Notes: generated by a model not told the origin, from the letters alone. DNA of 64,000 nt from JAKPAM01 sp047601745 (GCA_047601745.1 JASGIS010000001.1:1364001-1428000); one strand, 5' to 3'. Counted from the first letter of the stretch, positions 8,092-16,950 are shown. A program made the numbers and translations.

Positions 8092-8427
8092 ATGACGGTC
8101 TTTTCGACGCCGACCGCCAAGGAGTTGGGCGATTTGATCCGCGGTCTGCGCAAACAGCGCGGATGGACACAATCCCAGCTCGCGGAACAGGCTGACCTGT
8201 TGCCGAAGACGATCTCCGCGATCGAATCCGGAACCGGGCGCGTCCTGCTGATCAATGTCATGCACTGCCTGTCGGCGCTCGACGTCGACGTCCGGATCGA
8301 GTCTCGTCACGACGCGGAGGGTGATCAGAGCGGGTTGCGTCAGCGTCAAGCCGCGTCGCGTGAAGTCGGGCCGAGCCAGACCGAGATGGAGCAAACGAAC
8401 GCCAAGGCATCGAGAGAAGACTGGTGA
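8092..8427 (+). CDS. hipB: HipB-like antitoxin (XRE/Cro helix-turn-helix)
   Basis: A 111-residue DNA-binding protein. Residues 10-70 are an XRE-type helix-turn-helix ('LGDLIRGLRKQRGWTQSQLA', 'LLPKTISAIESG'), as in HipB. It should dimerise, neutralise the HipA kinase and repress the operon at the palindromes upstream. I use the ATG at 8092; an in-frame TTG directly before it is possible. The C-terminal 35 residues are polar and probably disordered. hipA follows after three bases, so the two are co-translated. Confidence 0.85.
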   Translation: MTVFSTPTAKELGDLIRGLRKQRGWTQSQLAEQADLLPKTISAIESGTGRVLLINVMHCLSALDVDVRIESRHDAEGDQSGLRQRQAASREVGPSQTEMEQTNAKASREDW

Positions 8428-8430
8428 TCC

Positions 8431-9759
8431 ATGGGGCGACGTAGCAGAACGGCCGAACTGTCGTTGTGGATGAACGGTTTGCACGTCGGCGAATGGAAGG
8501 TCGACAGTTCGGGCCGCCATACGCTCACTTATGACGAGGCGTGGATTGCCAGCGAGCAGGGCAGGCCGATCTCGTTGTCGATGCCGTTGCGGCCTGCCGC
8601 GCCCTATGGCGGCGATACCGTGCGCCATTACTTCGAGAATCTGCTGCCGGATAACCGCGTGATCCGTGAACGGTTGCAGGCGCGGTATGGAGCGCCCTCG
8701 ACGCGAGCCCAGGACCTGCTGGCCGAGATCGGCCGGGACTGCGTGGGCGCGCTGACCTTGCTGCCTCCTGGCCGAAGGCCCGAGGGGTTCGACCGGATCG
8801 ATGCCGAACCGCTGGACGATCGGCAGGTCGAGCGCGTGCTCGATGACGTGACCACCGCCGGCCGGCATGTCGATCCCGAGGATTTCCGGATCTCGATCGC
8901 GGGTGTGCAGGAGAAGACCGCATTGCTGGGTCGGGATGGACGCTGGTGGCGCCCGATCGGCGCCACGCCGACCACGCACGTCTTCAAGCTGCCGATGGGC
9001 ATCGCACCATCGGGCATCGATCTGTCGACCAGTGTCGAAAACGAGTGGCTGTGCGCGCGGATCCTGGCTGCGTATGGCGTACCGGTTGCATTGGGGGACA
9101 TCGGCGTATTCGGCCATCGTAAGGCGCTGATCGTGCCGCGGTTCGATCGACGGCCTTCCGCTGACGGAACCTGGCTGCTACGTTTGCCTCAGGAAGATTT
9201 CGCGCAGGTATTCGGTGTGGGACCGGACGCGAAGTACGAGGCCGAAGGTGGGCCGGGTATCGCGGCCATCCTCGAGCGTTTGAGGGGGTCGACGGTCGCG
9301 GCCGAGGATCGAGCCGACTTCTTTCGCACGCAGGTGCTGTTCTGGATGCTGGCCGCGATCGATGGCCACGCCAAGAACTTCAGCGTGTTCATCGAGCCGA
9401 GGGGGCGCTTCCGGTTGACGCCCCGGTACGACGTCCTGTCGGCGTATCCGGTGATAGGGCGACGCGCGAGCCAGTTGTCGCCGGCCAAGATCAAGATGGC
9501 GATGGCCGTCTGGGGCCGGAACCGGCACTATCGATGGGCCGAGATACGCCGATCGCATTTCGAGGCGACCGCGGCCGATTGCGGGCTCGGTTCGTGGGCG
9601 GAGTCGTTGATCGACGAACTCGTCATGCGTACGCCGGCCGTGATCGACGCCGTCACCGCCCGGTTGCCCGGTGATTTTCCGACGGCGGTCAGCGGGCCGA
9701 TCCTGGAGGGGTTGGCCGACGCGGCCCGGAGGTTGGGCGGCGGCCAAGACCCGGCGTGA
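8431..9759 (+). CDS. hipA: HipA-like serine/threonine kinase toxin
   Basis: A full-length 442-residue HipA-family kinase. The N-terminal couple-hipA region is followed by the kinase fold: 'SIAGVQEKTALL' (P-loop-like), 'HVFKLPMG' with the nucleotide-contacting Lys, catalytic D311 and N316 in 'DGHAKNFSVF', and 'LTPRYDVLSA' with the metal-binding Asp. HipA kinases phosphorylate aminoacyl-tRNA synthetases or related targets and arrest growth; the exact target here is unknown. Pairing with the upstream HTH gene makes a type II toxin-antitoxin module. Confidence 0.92.
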   Translation: MGRRSRTAELSLWMNGLHVGEWKVDSSGRHTLTYDEAWIASEQGRPISLSMPLRPAAPYGGDTVRHYFENLLPDNRVIRERLQARYGAPSTRAQDLLAEIGRDCVGALTLLPPGRRPEGFDRIDAEPLDDRQVERVLDDVTTAGRHVDPEDFRISIAGVQEKTALLGRDGRWWRPIGATPTTHVFKLPMGIAPSGIDLSTSVENEWLCARILAAYGVPVALGDIGVFGHRKALIVPRFDRRPSADGTWLLRLPQEDFAQVFGVGPDAKYEAEGGPGIAAILERLRGSTVAAEDRADFFRTQVLFWMLAAIDGHAKNFSVFIEPRGRFRLTPRYDVLSAYPVIGRRASQLSPAKIKMAMAVWGRNRHYRWAEIRRSHFEATAADCGLGSWAESLIDELVMRTPAVIDAVTARLPGDFPTAVSGPILEGLADAARRLGGGQDPA

Positions 9760-9826
9760 TCGGCTCCTGGTGCTGCTGAGAGGCCTTCGTCAGCGGGCCC
9801 TTGGCGTTGTCGGCGGGTAGGTACCC

Positions 9827-10240
9827 TCAGCCGGCGGGTTTGGCCGCCATGCCGGCCTGGCGCGCGGCCTTTTCACGCTCGACGCGTTCAGTGACGTCGC
9901 GGGCGATCGCGACCGAGCCGCAGGGTGCGCCATCGTCGCCGCGCACCAGTGCGAAGCTCATCTCCACGTACAGCTTGCGGCCATCCCGATGCTGGCCGCG
10001 CGTCAGCGTCGGCTTGCCGTTCAGGCGAAGCTGGCCGCGTCCCATCGCGGCGTCCCAGCCGCGCCAGTGCGCATCGCGCAGCGGGGGAGGAATGATCAGG
10101 TCCAGGCTTTGGCCGATCGCCTCGGCGGCGGGGAACCCGAAAATGGCGGTGGCGGCGGCGTTCCAGCGGTCGATCATGCCTTCACGGTTGGCGAAGATGA
10201 TGGCGTCGGCCGCCTGTTCGACGATGTCGTCGGCGAGCAT
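9827..10240 (-). CDS. PAS-domain sensor protein
   Basis: A 137-residue protein made of one PAS/PAC domain: 'ADAIIFANREGMIDRWNAAA', 'IFGFPAAEAIGQSLDLIIP' and 'VAIARDVTERVER'. There is no kinase, cyclase or DNA-binding output. I chose the ATG at 10240 because a GGAG lies about eight bases upstream; the reading frame extends to 10303 without a better site. Stand-alone PAS proteins usually sense a small ligand, light or redox state and act through partners. It faces the hipA gene tail to tail. Confidence 0.85.
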   Translation of the reverse strand: MLADDIVEQAADAIIFANREGMIDRWNAAATAIFGFPAAEAIGQSLDLIIPPPLRDAHWRGWDAAMGRGQLRLNGKPTLTRGQHRDGRKLYVEMSFALVRGDDGAPCGSVAIARDVTERVEREKAARQAGMAAKPAG

Positions 10241-10497
10241 GGTGAAATCTCCAAGTCGAGTGCGTGTCGCAGTGTCTTGCTGCCCTGCGATCAAAAGATC
10301 CATCTTGGATCCATCTTATGGAATAGGGCATCGGGTGCCCTTCGGTCAAGTCGCGAAGCGATGGATCGGTACCTGCCGCTCACGGCGGCGCGGCGTCGCT
10401 TCGCGACACCGGCATGCGGTTCGTCGCATCGGGGCGGCTGTCGGCGCGATGCGCGGCCACACTGCTCCCATCGAAAACGTCGATCGGAGAAGCGGTC

Positions 10498-11064
10498 ATG
10501 CTCGCTCACATTCCTGCCTGGGTTTTTGCCGTGTTCGCGCTGCTGGTGGTGCTGGGCTGGCGTCATCGGCGCGCGCGCTGGGTCGATCCGCGCGTGCTCG
10601 GCATCGTGGCGGCGGTGTTGTCCGTCTATTCGGCGACCGGCGTCGCGTCGGCGTTCGGCGGGCACCTCGGATCGCTGTGCGCTTGGGGGGCGGGCCTGGC
10701 CGTGGCCGCGTGGGCGGCTTCGCGGGCTCGCGCGCTGCGCGATCTCGACTGGGATCCGGCGACGCGCCGGGTGCACGTGCCCGGAAGCTGGTTGCCGATG
10801 ATGGTGATGCTGGGCATCTTCGGCCTGAAGTTCGTGCTGGGCGCGGCGGCCGGGCAGGGGACGCCGGTGCCGGCCGGTTCGTCGGCGGCTTTCGCGATCG
10901 CCGGCGGGCTGGGGGTGTTCGGCGGCGTGTTCGTCGGCCGTGCCTGGGCCTTGCATCGCGCCGCGCGGCGGGCCCGCGCCGCGTCGGCATCCGCCCGTCC
11001 GTCGGACTTGTCGCAATCGCTCTCGGCGATCACACTGGCACGAGCATCCGAAAGCTCGCGGTGA
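10498..11064 (+). CDS. Multi-pass membrane protein of unknown function
   Basis: A 188-residue protein with about four predicted transmembrane helices (near residues 5-20, 35-60, 100-125 and 130-150), separated by Arg-rich loops, and a polar Ser/Ala-rich tail. The start at 10498 has GGAG 12 bases upstream; an in-frame ATG at 10414 would add a tail with no membrane helix. No conserved enzymatic motif is visible. It heads a run of same-strand genes with a second small membrane protein and a hemerythrin-like protein. Function unknown. Confidence 0.7.
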   Translation: MLAHIPAWVFAVFALLVVLGWRHRRARWVDPRVLGIVAAVLSVYSATGVASAFGGHLGSLCAWGAGLAVAAWAASRARALRDLDWDPATRRVHVPGSWLPMMVMLGIFGLKFVLGAAAGQGTPVPAGSSAAFAIAGGLGVFGGVFVGRAWALHRAARRARAASASARPSDLSQSLSAITLARASESSR

Positions 11065-11130
11065 TCGCACCCGCAGCGCTAACGGTGGTGCCGGACACCG
11101 GCTGGTCGGATCCTGCGGAGAGGCCCTGGC

Positions 11131-11370
11131 ATGCATTGGCTCGGCGAGGTGTTGGTTATCATCATCCAGGTGATCGTCCACGGCCTGTTCGGCCGTTATG
11201 CGTGGCCGTGGTGGACGCTGGCGACCCTGTTCGCTGTCGCGGCCGTGTGGTGGACGAGTTGGCCGTTGGCCGTCGCGGCGGCGATCGTCAGCGGCATGCG
11301 GCTGGTGCTCGCATGGCTCGAAGCGCAGGCACGCGTGGCGCTGGTCGATAGGCCGCGCCCCGATCGATGA
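11131..11370 (+). CDS. Small membrane protein of unknown function
   Basis: A 79-residue protein with two hydrophobic helices ('WLGEVLVIIIQVIVHGLFG' and 'LATLFAVAAVWWTSWPLAVA'), rich in tryptophan. A GGAGAGG site lies nine bases before the ATG. Its stop overlaps the ATG at 11367 of the hemerythrin-like gene, which suggests coupling. I do not recognise the family; it could be a small integral membrane accessory protein. Confidence 0.6.
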   Translation: MHWLGEVLVIIIQVIVHGLFGRYAWPWWTLATLFAVAAVWWTSWPLAVAAAIVSGMRLVLAWLEAQARVALVDRPRPDR

Positions 11371-12020
11371 GGTGCTTACCGATGTCCCGCTGTGATGCTT
11401 CGGATTCCCCGTCCGCGTCCTGTTCGTTGTCCTCCCGTTCGGCTGCCCCATCGCCTTCGCGCGATGCCTCGGCCGATCCGCTGAACGCGCTGTCGGTTTG
11501 CCATCGCCATCTCGCGCAAGAAGCGCGGGCCTTGGGCGAGTTGGCCCGGCGCATCATCCCGGCGGTCGAGCGCGGGGGGGCCGTCGACGATGCGATGCGA
11601 GCCGACGCTGAGTCGGTACTGCTCTGCTTCGACACGCTGGCGCCCGACCTCTATGCCGACGAAGAGGCTGACCTGTTTCCCGCACTGATCGAATCGATGG
11701 CCGGGTCGGATCCGGTATGCCTGCGCGAGATGACAACGGGACTGACGGCCGAACATCGCGAACTGGACATCGGCTGGCATCGGCTGCGTGAGCCCTTGGC
11801 CGAGATCGCTGCCGGCCGCATGCCCGCGCATGCGCCGGATGAAGCGGTTGTGGCGCAGTGGCTGGCGTTGTGCGATCGCCATCTGGCGCGTGAGGATGAA
11901 GAACTGCTGCCGATGGCGGCGCGCCTGATCGACGACGCGACGCTGGCGCGGATCGGCCGATCGATGCGGGATCGGCTGCGCGACCGCGCGGCGGACGAGG
12001 TCCGTTCCACTGGCCGATGA
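11367..12020 (+). CDS. Hemerythrin-like HHE cation-binding protein
   Basis: A protein of up to 217 residues with a four-helix HHE/hemerythrin fold. The metal ligands are visible as 'CHRHLAQEA', 'DEEADLFPAL', 'EHRELDIGWHRL' and 'DRHLAREDEELLP'. Such proteins bind a di-iron centre and sense or carry oxygen, nitric oxide or iron. An alternative ATG at 11382 removes five residues and has GAGG nine bases upstream. The stop overlaps the next gene's start (ATGA). The downstream nitrobindin-like gene might point to a nitric-oxide theme, which is inference. Confidence 0.82.
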   Translation: MRCLPMSRCDASDSPSASCSLSSRSAAPSPSRDASADPLNALSVCHRHLAQEARALGELARRIIPAVERGGAVDDAMRADAESVLLCFDTLAPDLYADEEADLFPALIESMAGSDPVCLREMTTGLTAEHRELDIGWHRLREPLAEIAAGRMPAHAPDEAVVAQWLALCDRHLAREDEELLPMAARLIDDATLARIGRSMRDRLRDRAADEVRSTGR

Positions 12021-12769
12021 CCCGTCCATCGATCGCCGATTCCGGCTACACGGCGCTGGCCGACCAGTACGCCGCCCTCGTCGAGACCAAGCCGCACAAC
12101 GCGTTGTATGACCGCCCGGCCGTCCAGGCGTTGATCGGCGACGTGACGGCGCAGCGCGTGCTTGATGCGGGCTGCGGTACGGGCGTCTATAGCGAATGGC
12201 TGCTCGATCGCGGCGCCGCGTCCGTGGTAGGCGTGGATGCGAACGAACGGATGCTCGAACATGCGCGGATGCGATTCGCCGGCCGGCCTGAACTGGCCTC
12301 GCGCATCACGCTGCATCGGGCCAACCTCGAAGAGCCGTTGTCGTTCATCGAATCGGCCAGCATCGATGGCATCGTCAGTCCGCTGGTGCTCGCTTATTGC
12401 GAGGACTGGCAGCGCGTCTTCGGCGAGTTCCACCGGGTGTTGGTGCCGGGTGGCTGGCTGGTGTTCTCCACCGAGCATCCGTTCTTCGTGTTCCGCTACC
12501 ACCGGATTCGCCGCTACCGTGAGCGGCGGCGTGTGGAGTCGGTCTGGAAGGGGTTTGGCGCCGGGCCGGTGACGATGCGCAGTTTCTATCGGAGCTTGGG
12601 CGAGATGACGCACTCGCTGACGTCATCGGGTTTCGTCATCGAGGCGATCGAGGAGACGCCGCCGACGCGGGCGTTCGCGCAGGCCGATCCGAATCATTAT
12701 CGTGAGGCTTGCGCGTTTCCGATGTTTATTTTCTTTCGGGCTCGGAGGCCTGTCGGACACACAGGCTAG
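12017..12769 (+). CDS. Class I SAM-dependent methyltransferase
   Basis: A 250-residue Rossmann methyltransferase. Motif I 'VLDAGCGTGVYSEWLLD' (about residues 48-64), motif II 'VVGVDANERML' and post-I/IV segments 'LEEPLSF' and 'SPLVLAYCEDW' are present, followed by 'LVPGGWLVFSTEHP'. This is the UbiE/COQ5-like small-molecule type. The substrate is unknown. It overlaps the hemerythrin-like gene by four bases and converges with the nitrobindin-like gene two bases away. Confidence 0.87.
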   Translation: MTRPSIADSGYTALADQYAALVETKPHNALYDRPAVQALIGDVTAQRVLDAGCGTGVYSEWLLDRGAASVVGVDANERMLEHARMRFAGRPELASRITLHRANLEEPLSFIESASIDGIVSPLVLAYCEDWQRVFGEFHRVLVPGGWLVFSTEHPFFVFRYHRIRRYRERRRVESVWKGFGAGPVTMRSFYRSLGEMTHSLTSSGFVIEAIEETPPTRAFAQADPNHYREACAFPMFIFFRARRPVGHTG

Positions 12770-12771
12770 GT

Positions 12772-13437
12772 TCATCCCTCGCCCTGGGATTTCCGGAGTT
12801 TGTTCGCTGCCGCTCGTGCCGTCGGATTGGGCGTAGGCTCTCCGATCTTCCGGAGTGTGTTGTGATCCGTATGATGGAACGGCTCCGCCTGACCTGGGAT
12901 GATCAACACCGTGTCCTGTTCGTAGGACCACGTTCCATCGGCATTGATCGAAACCGTGATGACGTAGCTTTCTGTCTTGAACGCGTACTCCAAAAACGGA
13001 TTCGACACGATCCCGTTCGTTTCGGACCCGCGGACAGCCTCGAGGCGAAACACTTTCGCATCGGCCTCGGCATGGCCGATGGCCATCGCGGCCTGTCCGC
13101 GCGGTATCGAAAGCGTCTGGATCACGGTGCCCGTCGCCGGCTCCCATAGCCAGTAACCCACCTGATCGTGAAATGTCTCGACGTCATCAGGCTTGACGAT
13201 TCGCGTGTGATACCGCAGTCCATAGAACAGTTGCGGCCCATTGGTCTGCGCATCGATCGGCTGCAACTCCATGTGTTCGATGAAAGCCTGCTTTTCGGGG
13301 CCGTCGGGTTTCGGGTTGACGTCGAGGCCGCGCGTGCCCTCCCATATGCCTGCCATGCCGCTGAGCGGCCCCAGATTGGCGAGCGTATCGACTTCCGGCT
13401 CGGGCTCCGTGTAGATGTCTTTGGGGAAGTTTTCCAT
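12772..13437 (-). CDS. Nitrobindin-like heme-binding beta-barrel protein
   Basis: A 221-residue protein of the nitrobindin/FABP-like type (DUF1794-related). Near residue 30 is 'GIWEGTRG', matching the GxWxGxG hallmark, followed by beta-strand-rich sequence. The family's late histidine is a possible heme ligand ('FHHTDHN' near residue 190). Nitrobindins bind ferric heme and isomerise peroxynitrite or bind NO. An IS110 element sits only about 26 bp before its start, so the native promoter has been replaced or displaced. Confidence 0.7.
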   Translation of the reverse strand: MENFPKDIYTEPEPEVDTLANLGPLSGMAGIWEGTRGLDVNPKPDGPEKQAFIEHMELQPIDAQTNGPQLFYGLRYHTRIVKPDDVETFHDQVGYWLWEPATGTVIQTLSIPRGQAAMAIGHAEADAKVFRLEAVRGSETNGIVSNPFLEYAFKTESYVITVSINADGTWSYEQDTVLIIPGQAEPFHHTDHNTLRKIGEPTPNPTARAAANKLRKSQGEG

Positions 13438-13463
13438 GGTTGATCCCAGTAGGCCTCTCTTAA

Positions 13464-14951
13464 GAAACTACCCCGGCCGTCCTGGGTTCCGTAGGCCTGA
13501 GTTCGAAGCCCATTTCGGGGCCCGTTTGGTCAGATTCTGCACTACCCGCTGACGATGCAGCCGCTCATATTCATGCTGCCCGGCTTCGACGAAGGCCTGA
13601 CCCTTGGTCAGCATGAAGTACACCAGCCGCGCCAGCTTGTGCGCGCTGGCGGTGATGGCCTTGGGCTTGTCCATACGTGAGCACAGTCGACGGTGATGCG
13701 CGCCCAGTGCGGTTTGACTCTTGCGCAGCGCCTGGGCGGCCATGCGCAAAGCCTGGGCGGCGCGGTTGGCGCATGGCTTGGTGGCACCGCTGAGCACCTT
13801 GCCGCCAGAGATCTTTGCTCCCGGACACAGCCCCAGCCACGAGGTGAAGTGCTTGACGCTGGCAAAGCGTGCCAGATCCACGCCAATCATCGCTGATGAT
13901 CTTCAATGCCGTGCTGGTATCGATGCCCGGAATGCGCGTCAGGTCCACGCCGCTAGCCTCGAACAAACAGGCTCGCGCATCAAAGCCCACCGAGTTCTTG
14001 GCTGGAGTGCTGCGCTTGGGAGCCCCCAGCCCCTGCCCGGGCAATTCATGGCCTTTCAGGTTGGTCAGCAAGTGTTGCAGCTTGCCGTCGCACTCGCTGA
14101 TCTGCACGGCATACGCATCAATCAAGGTCAGTGCCTGCTTCAGGGCAAACAGGTGCTCGTCGCGCCAGCTCCCCTGTAACGCAGCGGCCACTTCGGCTTG
14201 ATCTGCCTTGATGCGCCGGTCACGTAGCCGAGCCAGGGTGGCGGCATCACGTTCACCTGCCACGATCGCACGAATGATGGCCTGCCCTGTCACCCCCATG
14301 ATGCCCGAGATGACATGATGCAATTGCACATTCATTTGGGTCATGGCCTTTTGCAAATGCTGAACGTGGCGCGCCTGATAGGACAGCAGCATGTCACGGT
14401 GGCGCCAGACGGCACGCAGCGCGCAGACCTCCTCGGCAGGCCGAAAGCCACCGCGCAGCAGGCCATAACTCATCAGTTGTTGTAGCCACTGGCAGTCCAT
14501 CACGTCGCTTTTGCGCCCGGGCACGCTCCTGACATGGCGTGCGTTGACCAGGTGAACCTCAAACCCGGCGGCATCAAGCATCTCGAACAAGGGTATCCAG
14601 TACACCCCGGTTGACTCCATCGCTACCGCCGTGATCTGGCAACTGCGCAACCACTGAACCAGACGATCGAGACCGTCGGTGAAGGCGCTAAACTCCCGCA
14701 CCGGTTTGGCATCGCGCTCGGCCGGCACGGCCACGAAATGGCTGCTCGCACCGATGTCTATGCCACAGGCGTTGGGATAAGCGATGCTCAAGCTCGTCGC
14801 TTTGGCCGGCTTGCGCATCGATTTGGTCTTGGATGCGGGGGAAGCCCCAGTTGATTGGCTGACTGTCTTCGGCACGACGCTCTCCTTCATGACAAGGTTC
14901 CAATGGTGCATGCCACGCGGGATAAAACGTCTTGAATGCTCAGTCTCTTAA
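13464..14951 (-). mobile_element. Decayed IS110-family insertion sequence
   Basis: An element of about 1.49 kb bounded by an 8-bp direct repeat TCTCTTAA at 13456-13463 and 14944-14951, which fits the core or target duplication left by IS110 elements; no terminal inverted repeats are seen, as expected. It carries one frameshifted transposase gene. The exact right end is uncertain. It separates the nitrobindin-like gene from the attC array. Confidence 0.6.
13468..14911 (-). pseudogene. IS110-family transposase, frameshifted
   Basis: The frame from 14911 reads through the DEDD domain ('GIDIGASSHFVAVP', 'VAMESTGVYWIPLFE', 'GRKSDVMDCQWLQ') and a coiled middle, then loses its frame near 13888-13892. 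The C-terminal Transposase_20 part ('VDLARFASVKHF', 'SWLGLCPG') continues in another frame to 13468. A one-base insertion explains it ('GATG' where 'GAG' is expected after the Ile-Ser codons). The natural start is probably the GTG at 14875, after an AAGGAG site. Without frameshifting it cannot make an active RNA-guided recombinase. Confidence 0.85.
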
Positions 14952-15143
14952 ACGGGATGGTCAAAGCAAGTCTTACGGCTGCCCTGAGCCTCACCAATGT
15001 CGAAGACGCAACCCGACCACGCTAACGTACGGGCCCGAAAGGCACCAATGGCATACCGGTCATGTGTGGCACGCATCGCGACGGTACTCCATCTGCGGGA
15101 AACCAGTTTCTTCGGCTCGGAGTCCGGGCGCGGCCGGGTGGAT
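14952..15143. other. Left flank of the cassette array, no gene
   Basis: A stretch of 192 bp without a credible gene between the IS110 remnant and the first attC site. It contains a CGCTAAC heptamer at 15020-15026, identical to the core at 15144-15150, but no partner GTTRRRY within attC distance, so I do not call a site. It may be a worn cassette end or the original chromosomal border of the array. Confidence 0.4.
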
Positions 15144-15240
15144 CGCTAACTCCGGAGGTGAGCGGCGTTTGACGCAGACGGCGGTTTGCGGCAGCAAACC
15201 GACGGCTGGGTCAAACGTCCGTTCGACCGCCCAGTTAGGC
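15144..15240 (-). other. attC site A (97 bp)
   Basis: Cores CGCTAAC (15144-15150, first base off consensus) and GTTAGGC (15234-15240) bound 97 bp of imperfect palindrome, including 'GGCGTTTGAC' and 'GGTCAAACGTCC' arms. It ends the HNH/unknown/nucleotidyltransferase cassette. It shares length and sequence pattern with sites C, D, K and L. Confidence 0.85.
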
Positions 15241-15252
15241 ATCAGTACGCGA

Positions 15253-15564
15253 CTACGGTGTGAATCGGCATCTTGGAATCGAGGAAACGGCTAGTTGCGC
15301 AAGAGCTATGCATCCTTCGCGCGCGACAAACTCCGTAGCCTCGGCCTCTACTGGCAGCATGCATAGGACGTCGAGTGGTAACTCATTCGCTGCAACTTGT
15401 AGCTCGGCCTTCAGCCGAGACAGGGGCTCTCCGGAGGGGCCAACAATCAAGATGTCAAAGTCGTTGCCCACGCCGAACAGTGATGAGCCGAACATATAGG
15501 ACTCGAAATCTCGCAGGGACCCGCAGTATCGTAGGAGGTATCTGGCAACTTCGCAGGCGGCCAT
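15253..15564 (-). CDS. Minimal nucleotidyltransferase (MNT/DNA pol beta-like)
   Basis: A 103-residue protein with the core nucleotidyltransferase signature: G26-S27 ('MFGSSLFG') followed by D35-x-D37 in 'NDFDILIVG', the metal-binding pair. Small proteins of this kind act as antitoxins (MNT of HEPN-MNT, which AMPylates its partner) or as signalling enzymes. I choose the ATG at 15564 because it overlaps the stop of the upstream gene (TGATG); the frame is open to 15615. It is the last gene of an overlapping three-gene cassette. No HEPN partner is apparent. Confidence 0.75.
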   Translation of the reverse strand: MAACEVARYLLRYCGSLRDFESYMFGSSLFGVGNDFDILIVGPSGEPLSRLKAELQVAANELPLDVLCMLPVEAEATEFVAREGCIALAQLAVSSIPRCRFTP

Positions 15565-16205
15565 CAACGGCGCTGAAGCAGTTCTCGTAACTCTTCCCAT
15601 TTCATAACCTCGCATCCGAGGCTCCGCCCGGCCTCAATTGCATTGGCGGTAGGGTGGCCGTTGGGATTGATGTTCCAGGCAACATCAATGGGGCCGAACC
15701 GATCCCAGAAGGTGCGGATGGCATCGGCTGTTGGCTCGTACTCCATAATCATGCCTACCCGTACAGAGCGTCCGTTGGCAAGCGTCATAGTAAAGACACG
15801 ATCAAACTCCCTCTTTAGGTCCGAAACGGATCTGATTTGCCTAATCAGCCGATAAGAAAAGAAGTAGTCCTTATGCGCAGCGGTCTTGATGTCACCCGTC
15901 TGAATGGCGGACCCGAGGGTGCCAGCGCTTCCCCAGCCGATGCTCCTGCTTTCCAGATATTGGATCGCTCCGCCTTCCCAAGCGCACTCCTTTCTGTATC
16001 CACAGAGGAAATCCACAGCCGGATAATTTGAATGATACTGCGTGGCTATTTCTGTGTTGATCAGTTGCGCCGCCGAGATCACCGCGAGCACCTCGGGGCG
16101 GTTCGGCATCGTAATCTTGATGGCGTCATCGCTGATCTGCTGCGCCGATGCCGCGCCGTGGTTTTTGCGAATATTCTCAAGCGCATAGTTTACTTGCCAG
16201 CTCAC
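15564..16205 (-). CDS. Unknown protein, middle gene of HNH-nucleotidyltransferase cassette
   Basis: A 213-residue soluble protein that I do not recognise. I choose the GTG at 16205, which overlaps the HNH gene's TGA (GTGA), the classic coupled start; no better ATG exists at the N-terminus. Visible features are a helical N-terminus, a central segment 'GDIKTAAHKDYFFSYRLIRQI' region rich in aromatic and basic residues, and a C-terminal 'AWNINPNGHPTANAIEAG' segment of alpha/beta character. Its stop overlaps the nucleotidyltransferase start. Three coupled genes in one cassette suggest that the products work together. Confidence 0.7.
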   Translation of the reverse strand: MSWQVNYALENIRKNHGAASAQQISDDAIKITMPNRPEVLAVISAAQLINTEIATQYHSNYPAVDFLCGYRKECAWEGGAIQYLESRSIGWGSAGTLGSAIQTGDIKTAAHKDYFFSYRLIRQIRSVSDLKREFDRVFTMTLANGRSVRVGMIMEYEPTADAIRTFWDRFGPIDVAWNINPNGHPTANAIEAGRSLGCEVMKWEELRELLQRR

Positions 16206-16894
16206 TTGAAGATTCCATCCATTTCGGCGGGATAGCGGATAGCGGTACCGGCGGCGCCGCAAATATGGCGCTCTGCGAGGCCGCGAACATGTTCTTGGTA
16301 CTGAGCAAATATCTGTTGCTCAACGGCTGTCATGTGGTGCAAGTTTGCCTTGGCTATGGCTTGTATGCGGAAGTGATTGGGAAGAATGACGCCCCGCATT
16401 CTTTGCTCCCACGTCTTTGCAGCTTCGGATTCCGGGTTGTAATCGAAGCGCAAGCCATCGGACGGAGCGAATTCATTCCATACGGCCTTGTTCTCTGCCA
16501 TGGCCGCGACTACAGCTTGCCTAACTCGGCCACGCTCCTCGTAAGCGCGAATTCCTTGCTCGTGAGCCAGAGCGGCGAGATGGTTGTTCTTCCAACCCAA
16601 CAAAGTGCCTCTGCTGTAGCCGTTGGGGTCTTTATCGACAATCGTGTGGCAGGTCGGGCATAACAAGATGAGGTTCTCGAACGAGTCGGTCTGAAAAGCG
16701 CCGACAGGTCTCTCACTATGGCGTGGGCCTGCGTCTCCAAGCGGAATCACATGCGCCATTTCGGCTATGTGCTTATTGCCGCCCATTTCGGCCGGGAATA
16801 GAGGGCGAAGGCACTCCGGCCGCTGACAGCGACCTGCAGCATCTGAGAACAGTCGGAGCTTTGTTTCGGTCGAGATGCGTTTTCGATCTGCCAT
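16202..16894 (-). CDS. HNH endonuclease
   Basis: A 230-residue protein with an N-terminal Zn-finger HNH nuclease: C23/C28, H48 in 'AEMAHVIP', N74 in 'FENLILLCPTCH' and C79/C82/H83. The remaining 140 residues are helical with no known domain. Zinc HNH domains cut DNA in restriction, colicin-type and phage-defence proteins. It is the first gene of a three-gene cassette and overlaps the next by four bases. A defence nuclease controlled by its two partners is the most attractive reading, but this is inference. Confidence 0.88.
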   Translation of the reverse strand: MADRKRISTETKLRLFSDAAGRCQRPECLRPLFPAEMGGNKHIAEMAHVIPLGDAGPRHSERPVGAFQTDSFENLILLCPTCHTIVDKDPNGYSRGTLLGWKNNHLAALAHEQGIRAYEERGRVRQAVVAAMAENKAVWNEFAPSDGLRFDYNPESEAAKTWEQRMRGVILPNHFRIQAIAKANLHHMTAVEQQIFAQYQEHVRGLAERHICGAAGTAIRYPAEMDGIFK

Positions 16895-16950
16895 GGTTGC
16901 GCGTAGAACGAGGCAATGCTTGCCGGAGTATCCGGTGCCGTGTCCCTGAC

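Noticed and set aside
15020..15026. Extra CGCTAAC heptamer left of attC A, considered a thirteenth attC site
   Set aside because: No GTTRRRY partner and no palindrome within 150 bp.
15060..15242. Short frame containing 'NWAVERTFDPAVG'
   Set aside because: This is the translation of attC site A, as are frames at 19139-19408; not a gene.
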